64,000 bases of DNA from Streptomyces sp. NRRL WC-3605 (GCF_001509795.1 NZ_LLZN01000001.1:248001-312000), one strand, 5' to 3'; positions 45,804-56,043 are shown, numbered from the stretch's first letter. The notes: generated from the sequence alone by a model not told the origin. Translations and numbers: made by a program.

Positions 45804-45875
45804 TCAAGCAGCACGACCATGGCAGCCGGCGGGCCGGGTGCCATAGGTAAACAGGAAGGTCGGGTGCGTGAGCAT
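45804..45875 (-). CDS. Putative Phe/Tyr leader peptide of the chorismate mutase gene
   Basis: A 23-codon ORF starting MLTHPTFLFTYG, with Phe, Phe and Tyr at codons 7, 9 and 11 (TTC, TTT, TAT). TTT and TAT are rare codons in this genome. A promoter (45882-45910) places the transcript start at or next to the A of the ATG, so the mRNA is probably leaderless. The codons after the Phe/Tyr block (about 12-19) can form a GGCA/TGCC-closed hairpin, and a terminator hairpin follows. This is the architecture of ribosome-mediated attenuation by charged Phe-tRNA or Tyr-tRNA. Translation is inferred, not shown. Confidence 0.65.
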   Translation of the reverse strand: MLTHPTFLFTYGTRPAGCHGRAA

Positions 45876-45881
45876 GCCGCC

Positions 45882-45910
45882 AGTATGCCGCGCTCGCCGA
45901 GGGTGTCCAA
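45882..45910 (-). promoter_or_regulatory. Promoter of the chorismate mutase leader transcript
   Basis: On the minus strand, TTGGAC (45910-45905), 17-base spacer, CATACT (45887-45882). Six bases separate the -10 from the leader ATG, so transcription would begin on the start codon. Confidence 0.65.
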
Positions 45911-46011
45911 GCCGGTTCGCATGGTGAGACGGGCTTCGGCCCCGGGGCGGTCGCGCGACGCCCGGTAGACTCGGCCCCACACACACCTCGCTCACCGCCG
46001 GAAGGCAACCC

Positions 46012-47589
<1,578 letters not shown>

Positions 47590-47598
47590 TCCCGGGCC

Positions 47599-48072
47599 TC
47601 AGGTGCGCTTGATCGTGCGCACCGGCTGACCGGGCTTCCAGATCCGGACGACGAGGTACTTCTCGTCCTCCACGTAGGTCCGCACGACCTCCGTCAGCTC
47701 GGTACGGAAGAGGTGGAACGGCTCCGGCGGTTCCACCTCTTCCGCGTACGCGGCCTTGCGCGCCGGGTCCTCCACCTCGACCGCGCGCCCCGCGATCCGT
47801 ACGTCGCCCCCGCCCATCGTCTGCCCCTCCCCGGGGTTCGCCTGGAGCGCGAAGCGCGGGTCCCGGCGCAGATCGAGGGCCTTGAGCGAGTCCGGCATCA
47901 TGCCGAGCCACAGCTCGCCGTCCAGGAAGCGGATCTCCAGGCCGGAGGTGCGCGGGGAGCCGTCCCGGCGCAGGGTGGCCAGGACGTGGTGCGTGAACGT
48001 GCCGAAGCGCTCCTCGACGAGCCGGGCGAAGTCGGGTTCGGCGGTGACGAAGGCGGACCAGTTCGCTGTCAT
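47599..48072 (-). CDS. Pyridoxamine 5'-phosphate oxidase-fold (FMN/F420-binding split barrel) protein
   Basis: A 157-aa split-barrel flavin/F420-binding-fold protein. The strand pair HHVLATLRRDGSPRTSGLEIRFLDGELWLGMMPDSLKALDLRRDPRFALQANPG (about residues 25-78) is typical of actinobacterial PPOX-like proteins that act as F420- or heme-related reductases rather than true PdxH. Cofactor and substrate cannot be told. ATG 48072 is chosen for the family-like start. The stop lies only 10 bases from the guaA stop, so the genes converge without a clear terminator. Confidence 0.82.
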   Translation of the reverse strand: MTANWSAFVTAEPDFARLVEERFGTFTHHVLATLRRDGSPRTSGLEIRFLDGELWLGMMPDSLKALDLRRDPRFALQANPGEGQTMGGGDVRIAGRAVEVEDPARKAAYAEEVEPPEPFHLFRTELTEVVRTYVEDEKYLVVRIWKPGQPVRTIKRT

Positions 48073-48185
48073 GCCGCCGAGTCTGACGGCGATACCCGCC
48101 ATCCTCTGTCGGGTTTTGCCGGACGGGCGAGGGATGTCATCCGGTTCGCGGAGCCCGGGTCACGGAGCCCCGCCGCCGGGTGCGG

Positions 48186-48812
48186 TCAGCCGGCCTGGGG
48201 CACCGGGCGTACGTAACGGTCCCGGCCGGCGTCGTCCTGGACCTGGACGCAGCCCGCCGCCGTCAGCCGCCCGGCGATCTTCGCCCGGCGAGCGGCGTTG
48301 ATCCGCAGCGCCCCTACCAGCATCGCCGGCATCAGTACGGCCAGCGGCAGCAGCACGGCGTACACGCCGGTCGCCAGCGCGAGCAGCAGGAGGACCCCGC
48401 CCGAGGCCCAGGCCATCCCCAGCAGCTGCCTGCGGTTGCCGGCCTGTACCAGGGCGTCGTACAGGACGAGGTCGTCGAGCACGGCCACGTCCGCCCGCAC
48501 CTCCGGGACCGGCGTGAGCGACGCCTGGTACATGCCCGGCACGTTCCCGCCCTGGCCGACCGAGGGGAACGCGGCGAGGTTGGCCGCGGCGCGCTGACGG
48601 TCCGCCGGGTCCGGGAAGCGGACGAGGCGCACGTGCAGGTTCTTGTACCGGCCCACGAGCCGGACCCCGGCGTACCGGAAGCCGAAGCACTCGGCCACGT
48701 ACACCAGCGCGCCGACGTCCTTGCGGCTCGAGGCGGGTGCCACCAGTTCGACGTCGTCCTGGTTCGCGATCAGGCGCATGAGGTACTTGAGATGACGTTC
48801 GGCAGCGCTCAA
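48186..48812 (-). CDS. Membrane protein of unknown function, 208 aa
   Basis: An N-terminal soluble region (about residues 1-120: LKYLMRLIANQDDVELVAPASSRKDVGALVYVAECFGFRYAGVRLVGRYKNLHVRLVRFPD) is followed by two adjacent transmembrane helices (about 137-178) and a short basic C-terminus. I do not recognise the family. TTG 48812 is preferred because GGAG stands 6 bases upstream; no ATG or GTG gives a better start near the conserved-looking sequence. Divergent from the aldolase-family gene, so it is probably a single transcription unit. Confidence 0.75.
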   Translation of the reverse strand: MSAAERHLKYLMRLIANQDDVELVAPASSRKDVGALVYVAECFGFRYAGVRLVGRYKNLHVRLVRFPDPADRQRAAANLAAFPSVGQGGNVPGMYQASLTPVPEVRADVAVLDDLVLYDALVQAGNRRQLLGMAWASGGVLLLLALATGVYAVLLPLAVLMPAMLVGALRINAARRAKIAGRLTAAGCVQVQDDAGRDRYVRPVPQAG

Positions 48813-48981
48813 CGGGGACTCCGGTGTGACTGAAAACAAGCGGTGGGTCGGTCGTTCCGGAGCACAGACCTCGCACGTCACGAAAGGGTTGTGCACGGCA
48901 TCGTTACCTCGCAGCCCTGTTGTCCCCGCGCCGACCGAAGGTAACTTCCGCCCCGAACGACCCCACAGTGCCGGAGGACTC

Positions 48982-49788
48982 ATGCACGGGACGCCCGCCG
49001 GGCCCACTCCGCCCCCGCCGCTGCCCACCGATCAGCTGCGGTTCGCCATGCCGCCGATGCACGAGTCGGTCGAGGACGAGCGCCGGCATCGCAAGGAACG
49101 GCTCGCCGGTGCGCTGCGGATCTTCGGGAGGATGGGCTTCGAGGACGGCGTCTCCGGGCACATCACCGCACGCGACCCCGAATTCACCGACTGCTTCTGG
49201 GTCAACCCGTTCGGGATGCCCTTCGGCCATGTCACCGTCAGCGACCTCGTCCTCGCCAACTCCGAGGGCCAGGTCGTCGAGGGCCGCTACCACGTGAACC
49301 AGGCCGCCTTCACCGTGCACTCCCAGGTCCACGCCGCCCGTCCCGACGTCGTCGCCGTGGCCCACTGCCACTCCGTCCACGGCCGGGCCCTCGCGGCGCT
49401 CGGCGAGCTGCTGGACCCGATCACCCAGGAGAGCTGCGCCTTCTACGAGGACCACGCGCTGTACGACGCCTACAGCGGGGTCGCCGTCGACGCGGCGGAG
49501 GGGCGCCGGATCGCCGCCGCCCTCGGCTCCCACAAGGCCCTCGTCCTGCGCAACCACGGCCTGCTCACCGTCGGCGACTCGGTGGACGCGGCCGCCTGGT
49601 GGTTCCTGTCCATGGAGCGCTCCTGCCAGGTGCAGCTCACGGCACGTGCCGCGGGTCGGCCGGTCCTGATCGACCACCGCATGGCGGTCGCCACCCGCGA
49701 GCAGCTCGGCGGCGACCTGGTGGCCTGGATCAACTACCAGCCGATGTGGCAGGGCGTCACCCGCAGCGAACCCGATCTGCTGAGCTGA
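48982..49788 (+). CDS. Class II aldolase/adducin-family protein
   Basis: A 268-aa protein with the class II aldolase/adducin fold: LAGALRIFGRMGFEDGVSGHITARDPE (about residues 42-68), FWVNPFGMPFGHVTVSDLVLAN, the metal-binding pair in AVAHCHSVHGRALAAL (His at about 136 and 139) and LRNHGLLTVG with a further metal His (about 195). Metal-dependent aldolases, epimerases and dehydratases share this fold; the substrate cannot be inferred. ATG 48982 follows GGAGGA. It stands alone and is convergent with the DUF4429 gene. Confidence 0.87.
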   Translation: MHGTPAGPTPPPPLPTDQLRFAMPPMHESVEDERRHRKERLAGALRIFGRMGFEDGVSGHITARDPEFTDCFWVNPFGMPFGHVTVSDLVLANSEGQVVEGRYHVNQAAFTVHSQVHAARPDVVAVAHCHSVHGRALAALGELLDPITQESCAFYEDHALYDAYSGVAVDAAEGRRIAAALGSHKALVLRNHGLLTVGDSVDAAAWWFLSMERSCQVQLTARAAGRPVLIDHRMAVATREQLGGDLVAWINYQPMWQGVTRSEPDLLS

Positions 49789-49809
49789 CGCCGGTCCCGG
49801 CCCGGGTGG

Positions 49810-50697
49810 TCAGAACCCGCGCAGCACCGCCGCCTTCGTCCGGGCGAACTCCTCGTCCGTGAGCACGCCCTCGCGGTGCAGGTCGCCCAACTCGCGCAGC
49901 CGGCGCAGCAGGACGTCGTGGTGACCGGGCGGCGCCGGGACCGCGGGCGCCGCGGGCGGGGTCCGGCCACCGGGAGCCGTGCCCTGCCGTGTGGACGGAT
50001 GCGGGAGGCGTGCCGTGACCGCCGTGGCCACCAGCGCGGTGAGCAGATCGCGGCGGGCGCTGCCCCACAGGTCCAAGGCGTACGGGTCCTTCTCCGGCGG
50101 CAGGGCGGAGAACACCGTCTCCCGGGTCACGAACCGCAGACAGCCGTCCTCGGAACCGGAGTTGGGCACCCACTCGACCCGCACCAGGTCGTCGACGTCG
50201 ATGACCCGCGGGCCCGCCGCCCGCTTGACCCGCTCCGAGGTGTCCGACCAGTCGATGCGCACCCGGCCGCCGTCGAAGGAGACCGTGCCGTCCGACGACC
50301 GCACGGAGACCGGCACCGAGGGGCCCGGCAGCAGATAGGCCGCGACCGGCTCCCGCGGAACCCGGTCCAGCAGCAGCGCGCTGCGGATCTCCTCGGCCAG
50401 GTACGCGGCCACCCCCGCGCGGTCGGAGTCCACCGCGAGCCGGTACGGGTCCGACGCCTCGGGCAGCCGGCCCCCGGTCGCCTGCAGCAGCGGATCGGCC
50501 CCTTCGCGCAGCCGCATCCGCAACCGGCCCCGCCTGCGGTCCGGTTCGAACGCGACGCCCGCGACCGCCTCCAGGGGTACGGCGATCTCGCCGTACGTCC
50601 GCCGGAACAGCGGCACGGAACGGTGGAGCCCCGGCGTGATCCGGACGGTCGTGCCGTCGAAGGCCCAGGTCCCGTCACGCTGGATGATCTCGGCCAT
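49810..50697 (-). CDS. DUF4429/SHOCT domain protein
   Basis: A 295-aa protein with two copies of a beta-rich DUF4429-type module: residues 1-110 (DGTWAFDGTTVRI...IAVPLEAVAGVAFEPDRRRGRLRMRL) and 125-225 (SDGTVSFDGGRVRIDW...VIDVDDLVRVEW). A Pro/Ala linker follows, then a C-terminal SHOCT helix pair (LLRRLRELGDLHREGVLTDEEFARTKAAVL). These domains are common in Streptomyces and probably bind membranes or oligomerise; no enzymatic role is known. Convergent with the aldolase-family gene. Confidence 0.85.
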   Translation of the reverse strand: MAEIIQRDGTWAFDGTTVRITPGLHRSVPLFRRTYGEIAVPLEAVAGVAFEPDRRRGRLRMRLREGADPLLQATGGRLPEASDPYRLAVDSDRAGVAAYLAEEIRSALLLDRVPREPVAAYLLPGPSVPVSVRSSDGTVSFDGGRVRIDWSDTSERVKRAAGPRVIDVDDLVRVEWVPNSGSEDGCLRFVTRETVFSALPPEKDPYALDLWGSARRDLLTALVATAVTARLPHPSTRQGTAPGGRTPPAAPAVPAPPGHHDVLLRRLRELGDLHREGVLTDEEFARTKAAVLRGF

Positions 50698-50891
50698 AAG
50701 GGAATTCTCGCAGCCGGGTCAACACGCCGGGACCGCGCTCACCCGTCCCGACCGGGCCTGCCGGGTGGGCGGTGGGTGGGTGGTGGGTCGAGTACGGCAC
50801 AATTCGTCGTCGTCGGACGGGAGTTGCGCGCCGGGCGCGGGCGGCGCGGCTCTCCCGGAGCACCCCCGTGGCGCCGCAGGGCGGGCGGGGC

Positions 50892-52202
50892 ATGAGGTCG
50901 TCGGGAAGGCGGGCGTCGGGCGTGGCGGTGCAGGAGGCTGGGCGGAGCGGCACGGTGGAGCGCCCGCACGGAGGTGGCTGCACGTGCGGGGACTGCCCGC
51001 ACGGGGCGCGTGCGGGACACCGGCGGGCGGTGGCCGAATTCCTGCTCAAGCGGGACGAGTTCGCCGCCGGACAGGGACTCCCGGCGGCCGTGGCCCACTC
51101 GGCCTCGGCGTCCCGCCAGTGGGTGTCCGAGGAGCTGACGCAGTCCGCGGAACAGGTCGCCGAACGCGGCCGGGCCGAGGGCGAGGCCTGGCTCGGACGC
51201 CTCTGGTGGCGTACCGCCCGCGTCATCTGGGGACTGGTCGTGGCGCTGCTCCTGGCGCAGGCGCTCACGGCGGTCGGGGCGGGCTGGACACCGGCCCGTA
51301 CGGCCGGGCTGCTCGCGGCGGTCGTGACGGCGGTGGCGCTCACCGCGGCGTCCTGGTTCCACCGGGCGCGCGGCGGGGCCCTGGCGCCCGTCATCGGCGA
51401 GGACAACCGGCTGTCCACCTCGCGCGCCGTCGCCGGGGCATGGGTCCTCTTCGTGGCGTACGCCGTGCTCGTCCTGGCCGGGCGGCTCGCCGCCGCCTCG
51501 GGCCACGCGGAGCGCGACGCGCTGATCGAAGGGCTCGAACTGCGGCGTGGCGCCGGGGTGGTGACCGTGCTCGCCGTAGTGTGCGCGATCGCCGTGCTGG
51601 TGCGGCGCGTCGTCGGGGTGCGGGTGCTCGGGCAGCGGCTCCAGAAGGTGCCCGCCGACCGGCCCCGGGCCGCGGACCTGCTGACGGACGACTCGGGGCG
51701 CGGGACGTTCGCCGACATCCAGTACGTCGTCATCGGCGCCGTGGCCCTGCTGTTCGCCGCGGTACGGCTGGGGAGGCGGCCGGACCAGCTGCCCGACCTG
51801 CCGTGGGGCCTGGCGGTCGTCGTGCTGATCTCGGCGGCGACCTATCTGGCCGGCAAGTACGCGGAGGGCGGCCGTCCGGTGATCCTCTCCGTGGTGCGGG
51901 CGCGGGAGGCGGGGGACCTCGACGCCCCGATCCGCACCGGCGACGACATCGAGATCCGGGGAGCCGGGTTCGTGCCGCCGGGCGCGCAGCGGGCCGACCG
52001 CCTGGCGCGGATGGTCGTGCGCATCGGGGCGGTGCACGTGCATGTGCCGCTGGTGCCGGTGAGCGGCGGGTTCAGCAATCCGACCGACACCGTGCTCACG
52101 GTCCCGGTGCCGGCGGACGTGGAGCCGGGCCGGGTCGAGGTGCAGGTCGTGACCGCCGCCGGCGTGGAGACCAACCGTTACGCCATCGACGTCACCGACT
52201 GA
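50892..52202 (+). CDS. Polytopic membrane protein with Cys-rich N-terminus and IPT-like C-terminal domain
   Basis: A 436-aa membrane protein. The N-terminus has a Cys-rich GGCTCGDCPHG element (about residues 28-38) that could bind a metal, then a helical cytoplasmic stretch, six predicted transmembrane helices (about residues 108-345), and a soluble C-terminal beta domain (about 350-436: DDIEIRGAGFVPPG...NPTDTVLTVPVPADVEPGRVEVQVV) that looks like an IPT/TIG immunoglobulin-like fold. I do not recognise the family. Start ATG 50892 is chosen over longer forms upstream, which have no ribosome site. Confidence 0.72.
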   Translation: MRSSGRRASGVAVQEAGRSGTVERPHGGGCTCGDCPHGARAGHRRAVAEFLLKRDEFAAGQGLPAAVAHSASASRQWVSEELTQSAEQVAERGRAEGEAWLGRLWWRTARVIWGLVVALLLAQALTAVGAGWTPARTAGLLAAVVTAVALTAASWFHRARGGALAPVIGEDNRLSTSRAVAGAWVLFVAYAVLVLAGRLAAASGHAERDALIEGLELRRGAGVVTVLAVVCAIAVLVRRVVGVRVLGQRLQKVPADRPRAADLLTDDSGRGTFADIQYVVIGAVALLFAAVRLGRRPDQLPDLPWGLAVVVLISAATYLAGKYAEGGRPVILSVVRAREAGDLDAPIRTGDDIEIRGAGFVPPGAQRADRLARMVVRIGAVHVHVPLVPVSGGFSNPTDTVLTVPVPADVEPGRVEVQVVTAAGVETNRYAIDVTD

Positions 52203-52355
52203 CCACTGCCGTTCGGCCACTTGGCCGTGTTCAGTGATTGAAGTTTTGACCGGATGCGGCGGAGAATGCCGGGGTGCCGCGCGGCTGAGCGCTGCGGCAG
52301 TTCCCTCCGTATGGTCGGGCGAGGGATCACGGCGGGCGAGAGGCGGCTACGGGCG

Positions 52356-52862
52356 ATGACTCACGGAACGCACACGGGTACCTCCGGCGGCTGGCGGGAC
52401 ACGGCCACCCGCTACGCACTGCTCCCGCTCCGCATCTTCCTCGGCGTCACCTTCGTCTACGCCGGACTGGACAAGCTGACGGACAGCGCCTTCCTGAAGG
52501 ACTCCGGGGCCGGGTCCATCGGGGACATGATGCGCGCCGTACGGGACTCGGCGGCGATCCCGGCCATGGTCGACATGGCCCTCGACGCCCCGGAGGCCTT
52601 CGGGTACGCCATCGCCTTCGGTGAACTGGCCGTCGGCATCGGCACCCTCGTCGGACTGCTCTCCCGGCTGGCCGCCCTGGGCGGCGCGCTGATCTCGCTG
52701 AGCCTGTGGCTCACGGTCAGCTGGGCCTCCGACCCCTACTACTACGGCAACGACCTGGTCTATCTGATGGCCTGGCTGCCGCTCGTGCTGGCGGGCGCGC
52801 CCGTGTTCTCCCTCGACGCCCTCCTGCACGCACGGCGACGGGACCGCCTGGAACTGCGGTGA
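52356..52862 (+). CDS. DoxX-family membrane protein
   Basis: A 168-aa DoxX-like protein with four predicted transmembrane helices and the family's N-terminal LLPLRIFLGVTFVYAGLDKLTD (about residues 24-45), AIAFGELAVGIGTLVGLLSRLAALGGALISLSLWLT and DLVYLMAWLPLVLAG. DoxX relatives associate with thiol/quinone redox systems, but the role is not established. ATG 52356 lies after GGCGGGCGAGAGG. The stop codon lies inside the first of three 30-bp direct repeats, so the C-terminal residues LELR are encoded by the repeat unit. Confidence 0.85.
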   Translation: MTHGTHTGTSGGWRDTATRYALLPLRIFLGVTFVYAGLDKLTDSAFLKDSGAGSIGDMMRAVRDSAAIPAMVDMALDAPEAFGYAIAFGELAVGIGTLVGLLSRLAALGGALISLSLWLTVSWASDPYYYGNDLVYLMAWLPLVLAGAPVFSLDALLHARRRDRLELR

Positions 52863-52939
52863 CCCGCCGCCGGGTCGCTGGAACTGCGGTGACCCGCCGC
52901 CCGGGTCGCTGGAACCGCGGTGACCCGCCGCCCGCGTCA
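52848..52939. repeat. Three 30/31-bp tandem repeats over the DoxX stop codon
   Basis: Units begin CTGGAACTGCGGTGACCCGC at 52848 and 52878 and CTGGAACCGCGGTGACCCGC at 52909. The first copy contains the DoxX stop codon. The near-identity points to a recent duplication. Confidence 0.85.
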
Positions 52940-53158
52940 GGGGCGGGACTCCTGGCCCGGCGGGGTGCGGTGACGGCGTGCGGCGCGGGCCAGGAGCCCG
53001 ACCGCGCCCGCCAGGAACAGCCCCCCGACGACCAGGGGGATCACCGCGAACCACGGCGTCTCCCAGGCGCCCGCCGCGTCCCCCACGAAGACCGCGCCCG
53101 CGGCGGTCAGGAAGGCACCGGCGACCAGCCGGCCCGGCTGGAACTCATGACGCAGCAC
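52937..53158 (-). CDS. Small membrane protein, 73 aa
   Basis: Two predicted transmembrane helices (LVAGAFLTAAGAVFVGDAAGAW, about residues 11-32, and PWFAVIPLVVGGLFLAGAVGLLARAA, about 35-60) with a basic C-terminal tail. Its start overlaps the end of the PspC gene by about 14 bases, so it is translated with that envelope-stress protein. Function is unknown but likely linked to that module. Confidence 0.75.
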   Translation of the reverse strand: MLRHEFQPGRLVAGAFLTAAGAVFVGDAAGAWETPWFAVIPLVVGGLFLAGAVGLLARAARRHRTPPGQESRP

Positions 53159-54575
53159 GGCTCACCTCCGCCTGTCCGATCCCGACGCTCAGGTCGAGGT
53201 CCAGCGTGCCCGCGTTCTTGATGCCCTTGGCCGGTTCCAGCGTCAGCTCCTTGTGCTTGCCCGGCGCCACGTCCACGTCCCGGCTGTCGTCGCCCGGCAA
53301 CTGGATGTCGCCCACACCGACGTCCACGCTCAGCTCCACCGTGACCCCTTTCGGGACGATCACCTTCAGCCGGCCCACGCCCACGTCGGCCCGCGTGGTG
53401 ACTGTCCGGTCCGGCTTGAACGCCACCCCGCTCAGGTCGAGCGTGCCGACACCGGTGCCCAGGTCGTACCCGGGCCGCACGTCCGCGGCCGTCGCAGGGC
53501 TCCACGTCGTCTCGACCCAGTGGGTGCCGATGTCCTTCGGCAGGGCCGTCGACGCGGCCAGCAGGCCCGCCGTGACGACCGCCAGGAAGACCGTGCCCGC
53601 TCCCGTACGGCCCAGGAACGCGCTGAGCGCGATGCCCACGCCGAACACGAGCAGGGCACACGCCAGCCCGGTCTGCAGGCTCGTGCCGAGCGGCTGCCCG
53701 TGCCAGGTCCCGCCACTCCCCAGCGCCCCCGCGAACAGGGCCAGCAGGAACACCCAGCCGCCGATCCGGCGGGGACCGCGCGGCCGGGGCGGGGCCGGGC
53801 GGCGCGCGCGTATCTCCTCCCGGCTGCTCCAGGTGCCGCGGCCGATCGCCACCGCCGCCGCCATGTCCCGGTCGTGGGCGTCCCCTGGACCCCACAGATA
53901 GCCGGTGCCGCCCTCGTGGGTGCCGTCCTTGACGATCGGGTCCCGCCACCAGGAGGGGTAGGCGGCCGGGACCGGGGGCGCCTGCGCCTCCGGCGGCGCG
54001 TCCGCCACCGCCTGCGCGGCGAGCGGGTCCGGGTCGGGGGCGCCCCGGTGCCGCGACCAGTAGCCGGCGCCCGCCAGGAGGAAGGACAGGACGACGGCGA
54101 AGGTCAGCACGCCGCCGTTCTTCAGCATCGTCAGGAAGACACCGCAGCCCACCAGCGCGAACAGCACCGCCGTCAGCGCGTGCCCGTCGACGCGGCCGGT
54201 GAGCAGCTTGCGCACCTCGTTCTCGTCCTCGTCCTCGTACGGGACGAGGAGCCAGGCGAAACCGTAGAAGATCAGGCCGATGCCGCCGGTCGCGGAGAGC
54301 ACGGCGAGGGTGATCCGGAAGATCACCGGGTCCATGTCGCACTGCCGCCCCAGACCCGCGCACACGCCGGCCAGCATCTTGTGCGGCCGGTCCCGCCGGA
54401 ACCGGTGCGGCGGCCCGGACACCGCGGCCGCCTCGCCCTGCGCCTCCCGCGTGCCCGTGCGTGCGCGCGGTCCCTCACCCGCGGCGCCCGCGGACGCCCC
54501 GCCGGACGCGGTGCCCGTGGGGGGCACGGCGTCCCGCTCGGGCACCGAGTCCGCGGCGTCCTGGTGATCTGTCAT
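53145..54575 (-). CDS. PspC/LiaF-like envelope-stress membrane protein
   Basis: A 476-aa membrane protein. A Gly/Ala-rich N-terminus leads to a PspC domain (about residues 58-115: RDRPHKMLAGVCAGLGRQCDMDPVIFRITLAVLSATGGIGLIFYGFAWLLVP). More transmembrane helices follow, then a C-terminal beta-helical toastrack domain like LiaF (about 385-476: TTRADVGVGRLKVIVPKGVTVEL, DVGVGDIQLPGDD). It probably senses envelope damage together with the divergent kinase/regulator pair. ATG 54575. The 73-aa gene follows with an overlap. Confidence 0.85.
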   Translation of the reverse strand: MTDHQDAADSVPERDAVPPTGTASGGASAGAAGEGPRARTGTREAQGEAAAVSGPPHRFRRDRPHKMLAGVCAGLGRQCDMDPVIFRITLAVLSATGGIGLIFYGFAWLLVPYEDEDENEVRKLLTGRVDGHALTAVLFALVGCGVFLTMLKNGGVLTFAVVLSFLLAGAGYWSRHRGAPDPDPLAAQAVADAPPEAQAPPVPAAYPSWWRDPIVKDGTHEGGTGYLWGPGDAHDRDMAAAVAIGRGTWSSREEIRARRPAPPRPRGPRRIGGWVFLLALFAGALGSGGTWHGQPLGTSLQTGLACALLVFGVGIALSAFLGRTGAGTVFLAVVTAGLLAASTALPKDIGTHWVETTWSPATAADVRPGYDLGTGVGTLDLSGVAFKPDRTVTTRADVGVGRLKVIVPKGVTVELSVDVGVGDIQLPGDDSRDVDVAPGKHKELTLEPAKGIKNAGTLDLDLSVGIGQAEVSRAAS

Positions 54576-54630
54576 GGGTCCATGGTGACGGGCGGGTCGG
54601 CGTGGCGGGAGTCGGGACGACCCTGGTCGG

Positions 54631-54728
54631 ACCCTGATATCGCCCTGAGGCGGTGCGGGGGGAAGCGTTCGAGCCGGCCGGGTCCGAAGATCAGGGGAGT
54701 CTAGGGGGCCGACCCTGATGCCCTGATG
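54631..54728. promoter_or_regulatory. CCCTGAT heptamer cluster between the PspC and sensor-kinase genes
   Basis: CCCTGAT occurs at 54632-54638, 54713-54719 and 54721-54727, with an inverted copy (ATCAGGG) at 54690-54696 and a near copy CCCTGAG at 54643-54649, all in the 160-base divergent promoter region. This is a candidate site for the response regulator. Confidence 0.5.
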
Positions 54729-54738
54729 GGCCGCCCGT

Positions 54739-56043
54739 GTGACCATCGATGGCATGCCGGAAGCCGCGACAGCGCCACTCGCCGAACCGCGACCTCCGCG
54801 CAAGCTCTACCGCAGCAGTGACGGACGCTGGCTCGGGGGCGTGGCGCGGGGGCTCGCCGGGCACCTCGGGCTGCCCGTCATCTGGGTGCGGCTCGTCTTC
54901 GTCGGCCTGTTCATGGCGGACGGCCTCGGCGCCCTGCTGTACGCCGCGTTCTGGTTCTTCGTGCCGCTGGGCATCGGCGGCGTCGACGCCCAGCGGCCCT
55001 CCCCGTTCACCACCGAGACAGCGTCCGACGGCCGCCGCAGACTCGTCGCCCGCAAGCCGGACAAGGGTCAGATCGTCGCGCTGCTCCTCATGGTCGTGGT
55101 GGCCATGGTCTTCGTCGGCAGCGTGGACGTGGGCAACGGCGCCAAGGCGTACCTCCTGCCCGCCGTGCTCGTCGGCGCCGGTGTCGCCCTCGTCTGGCGC
55201 CAGGCGGACAACGCCCGCCGGGCCCGCTGGATGGAGGTCGGCCGCCGCCGGCGCACCCTCACCCTGCTGCGCGCCGCCGCCGGAGTCGTCCTCGTCACCA
55301 CCGGCGTCTCCGGCATCTTCGTGCTCCAGGGCTCCGCCGCCCACCTCGGCTCGATCCTCCAGGCCGCCCTCGCCGTCCTCGTGGGGATAACGCTCCTCGC
55401 GGGCCCTTACCTCGTGCGGATGACCCAGGACCTGTCCGAGGAGCGGCTGATGCGCATCCGCGCCCAGGAGCGGGCCGAGGTCGCCGCCCACGTGCACGAC
55501 TCGGTGCTGCACACCCTGACCCTGATCCAGCGCAACGCGGAGAACGCGAACGAGGTCCGCCGCCTCGCCCGCGCCCAGGAGCGCGACCTGCGCACCTGGC
55601 TGTACAAACCCGAGGGCACCGGCAAGGACGAGGCGGACGAACCGACGCACCTCGCCGACGCCGTCCGGCGCAACGCGGCGGAGGTCGAGGACAAGCACGG
55701 CGTCCCCATCGAGGTCGTCGTCGTCGGCGACTGCCCCCTCGACGAGAGGACCGCCGCGCAGATGCAGGCCGCGCGCGAGGCGATGGTGAACGCCGCCAAG
55801 TACGGTGGCGAGGGCGGCGCCGTGCAGGTCTACGCGGAGGTGGAGGGAAGGACCGTCTTCGTCTCCGTCCGGGACCGCGGCCCGGGCTTCGACCTGGACG
55901 CGATACCCGCCGACCGCATGGGCGTCAGAGAATCGATCATCGGCCGCATGGAGCGCAACGGCGGCACGGCCCGGCTGCGGGCGGTGCCCGACGGCGGCAC
56001 GGAGGTCGAGCTGGAGATGGAGAGGGCGGAGAAGACGTCATGA
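54739..56043 (+). CDS. PspC-domain sensor histidine kinase
   Basis: A 434-aa sensor kinase. An N-terminal PspC domain (about residues 20-75: RKLYRSSDGRWLGGVARGLAGHLGLPVIWVRLVFVGLFMADGLGALLYAAFWFFVPLG) and further transmembrane helices lead to a HisKA_3-like dimerisation domain with the phospho-acceptor in AHVHDSVLHTLTLIQ (about residue 255), and an HATPase domain (QAAREAMVNAAKYGG, VRDRGPGFDL). It overlaps the downstream regulator by ATGA. Start GTG 54739 or ATG 54754. It is the sensor of the Lia-like module. Confidence 0.9.
   Translation: MTIDGMPEAATAPLAEPRPPRKLYRSSDGRWLGGVARGLAGHLGLPVIWVRLVFVGLFMADGLGALLYAAFWFFVPLGIGGVDAQRPSPFTTETASDGRRRLVARKPDKGQIVALLLMVVVAMVFVGSVDVGNGAKAYLLPAVLVGAGVALVWRQADNARRARWMEVGRRRRTLTLLRAAAGVVLVTTGVSGIFVLQGSAAHLGSILQAALAVLVGITLLAGPYLVRMTQDLSEERLMRIRAQERAEVAAHVHDSVLHTLTLIQRNAENANEVRRLARAQERDLRTWLYKPEGTGKDEADEPTHLADAVRRNAAEVEDKHGVPIEVVVVGDCPLDERTAAQMQAAREAMVNAAKYGGEGGAVQVYAEVEGRTVFVSVRDRGPGFDLDAIPADRMGVRESIIGRMERNGGTARLRAVPDGGTEVELEMERAEKTS

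Noticed and set aside
45692..45820. 42-codon frame running from the leader region into the chorismate mutase start
   Set aside because: It crosses the attenuator stem and encodes Pro/Gly-rich sequence; the 23-codon Phe/Tyr frame with its own promoter explains the region better.
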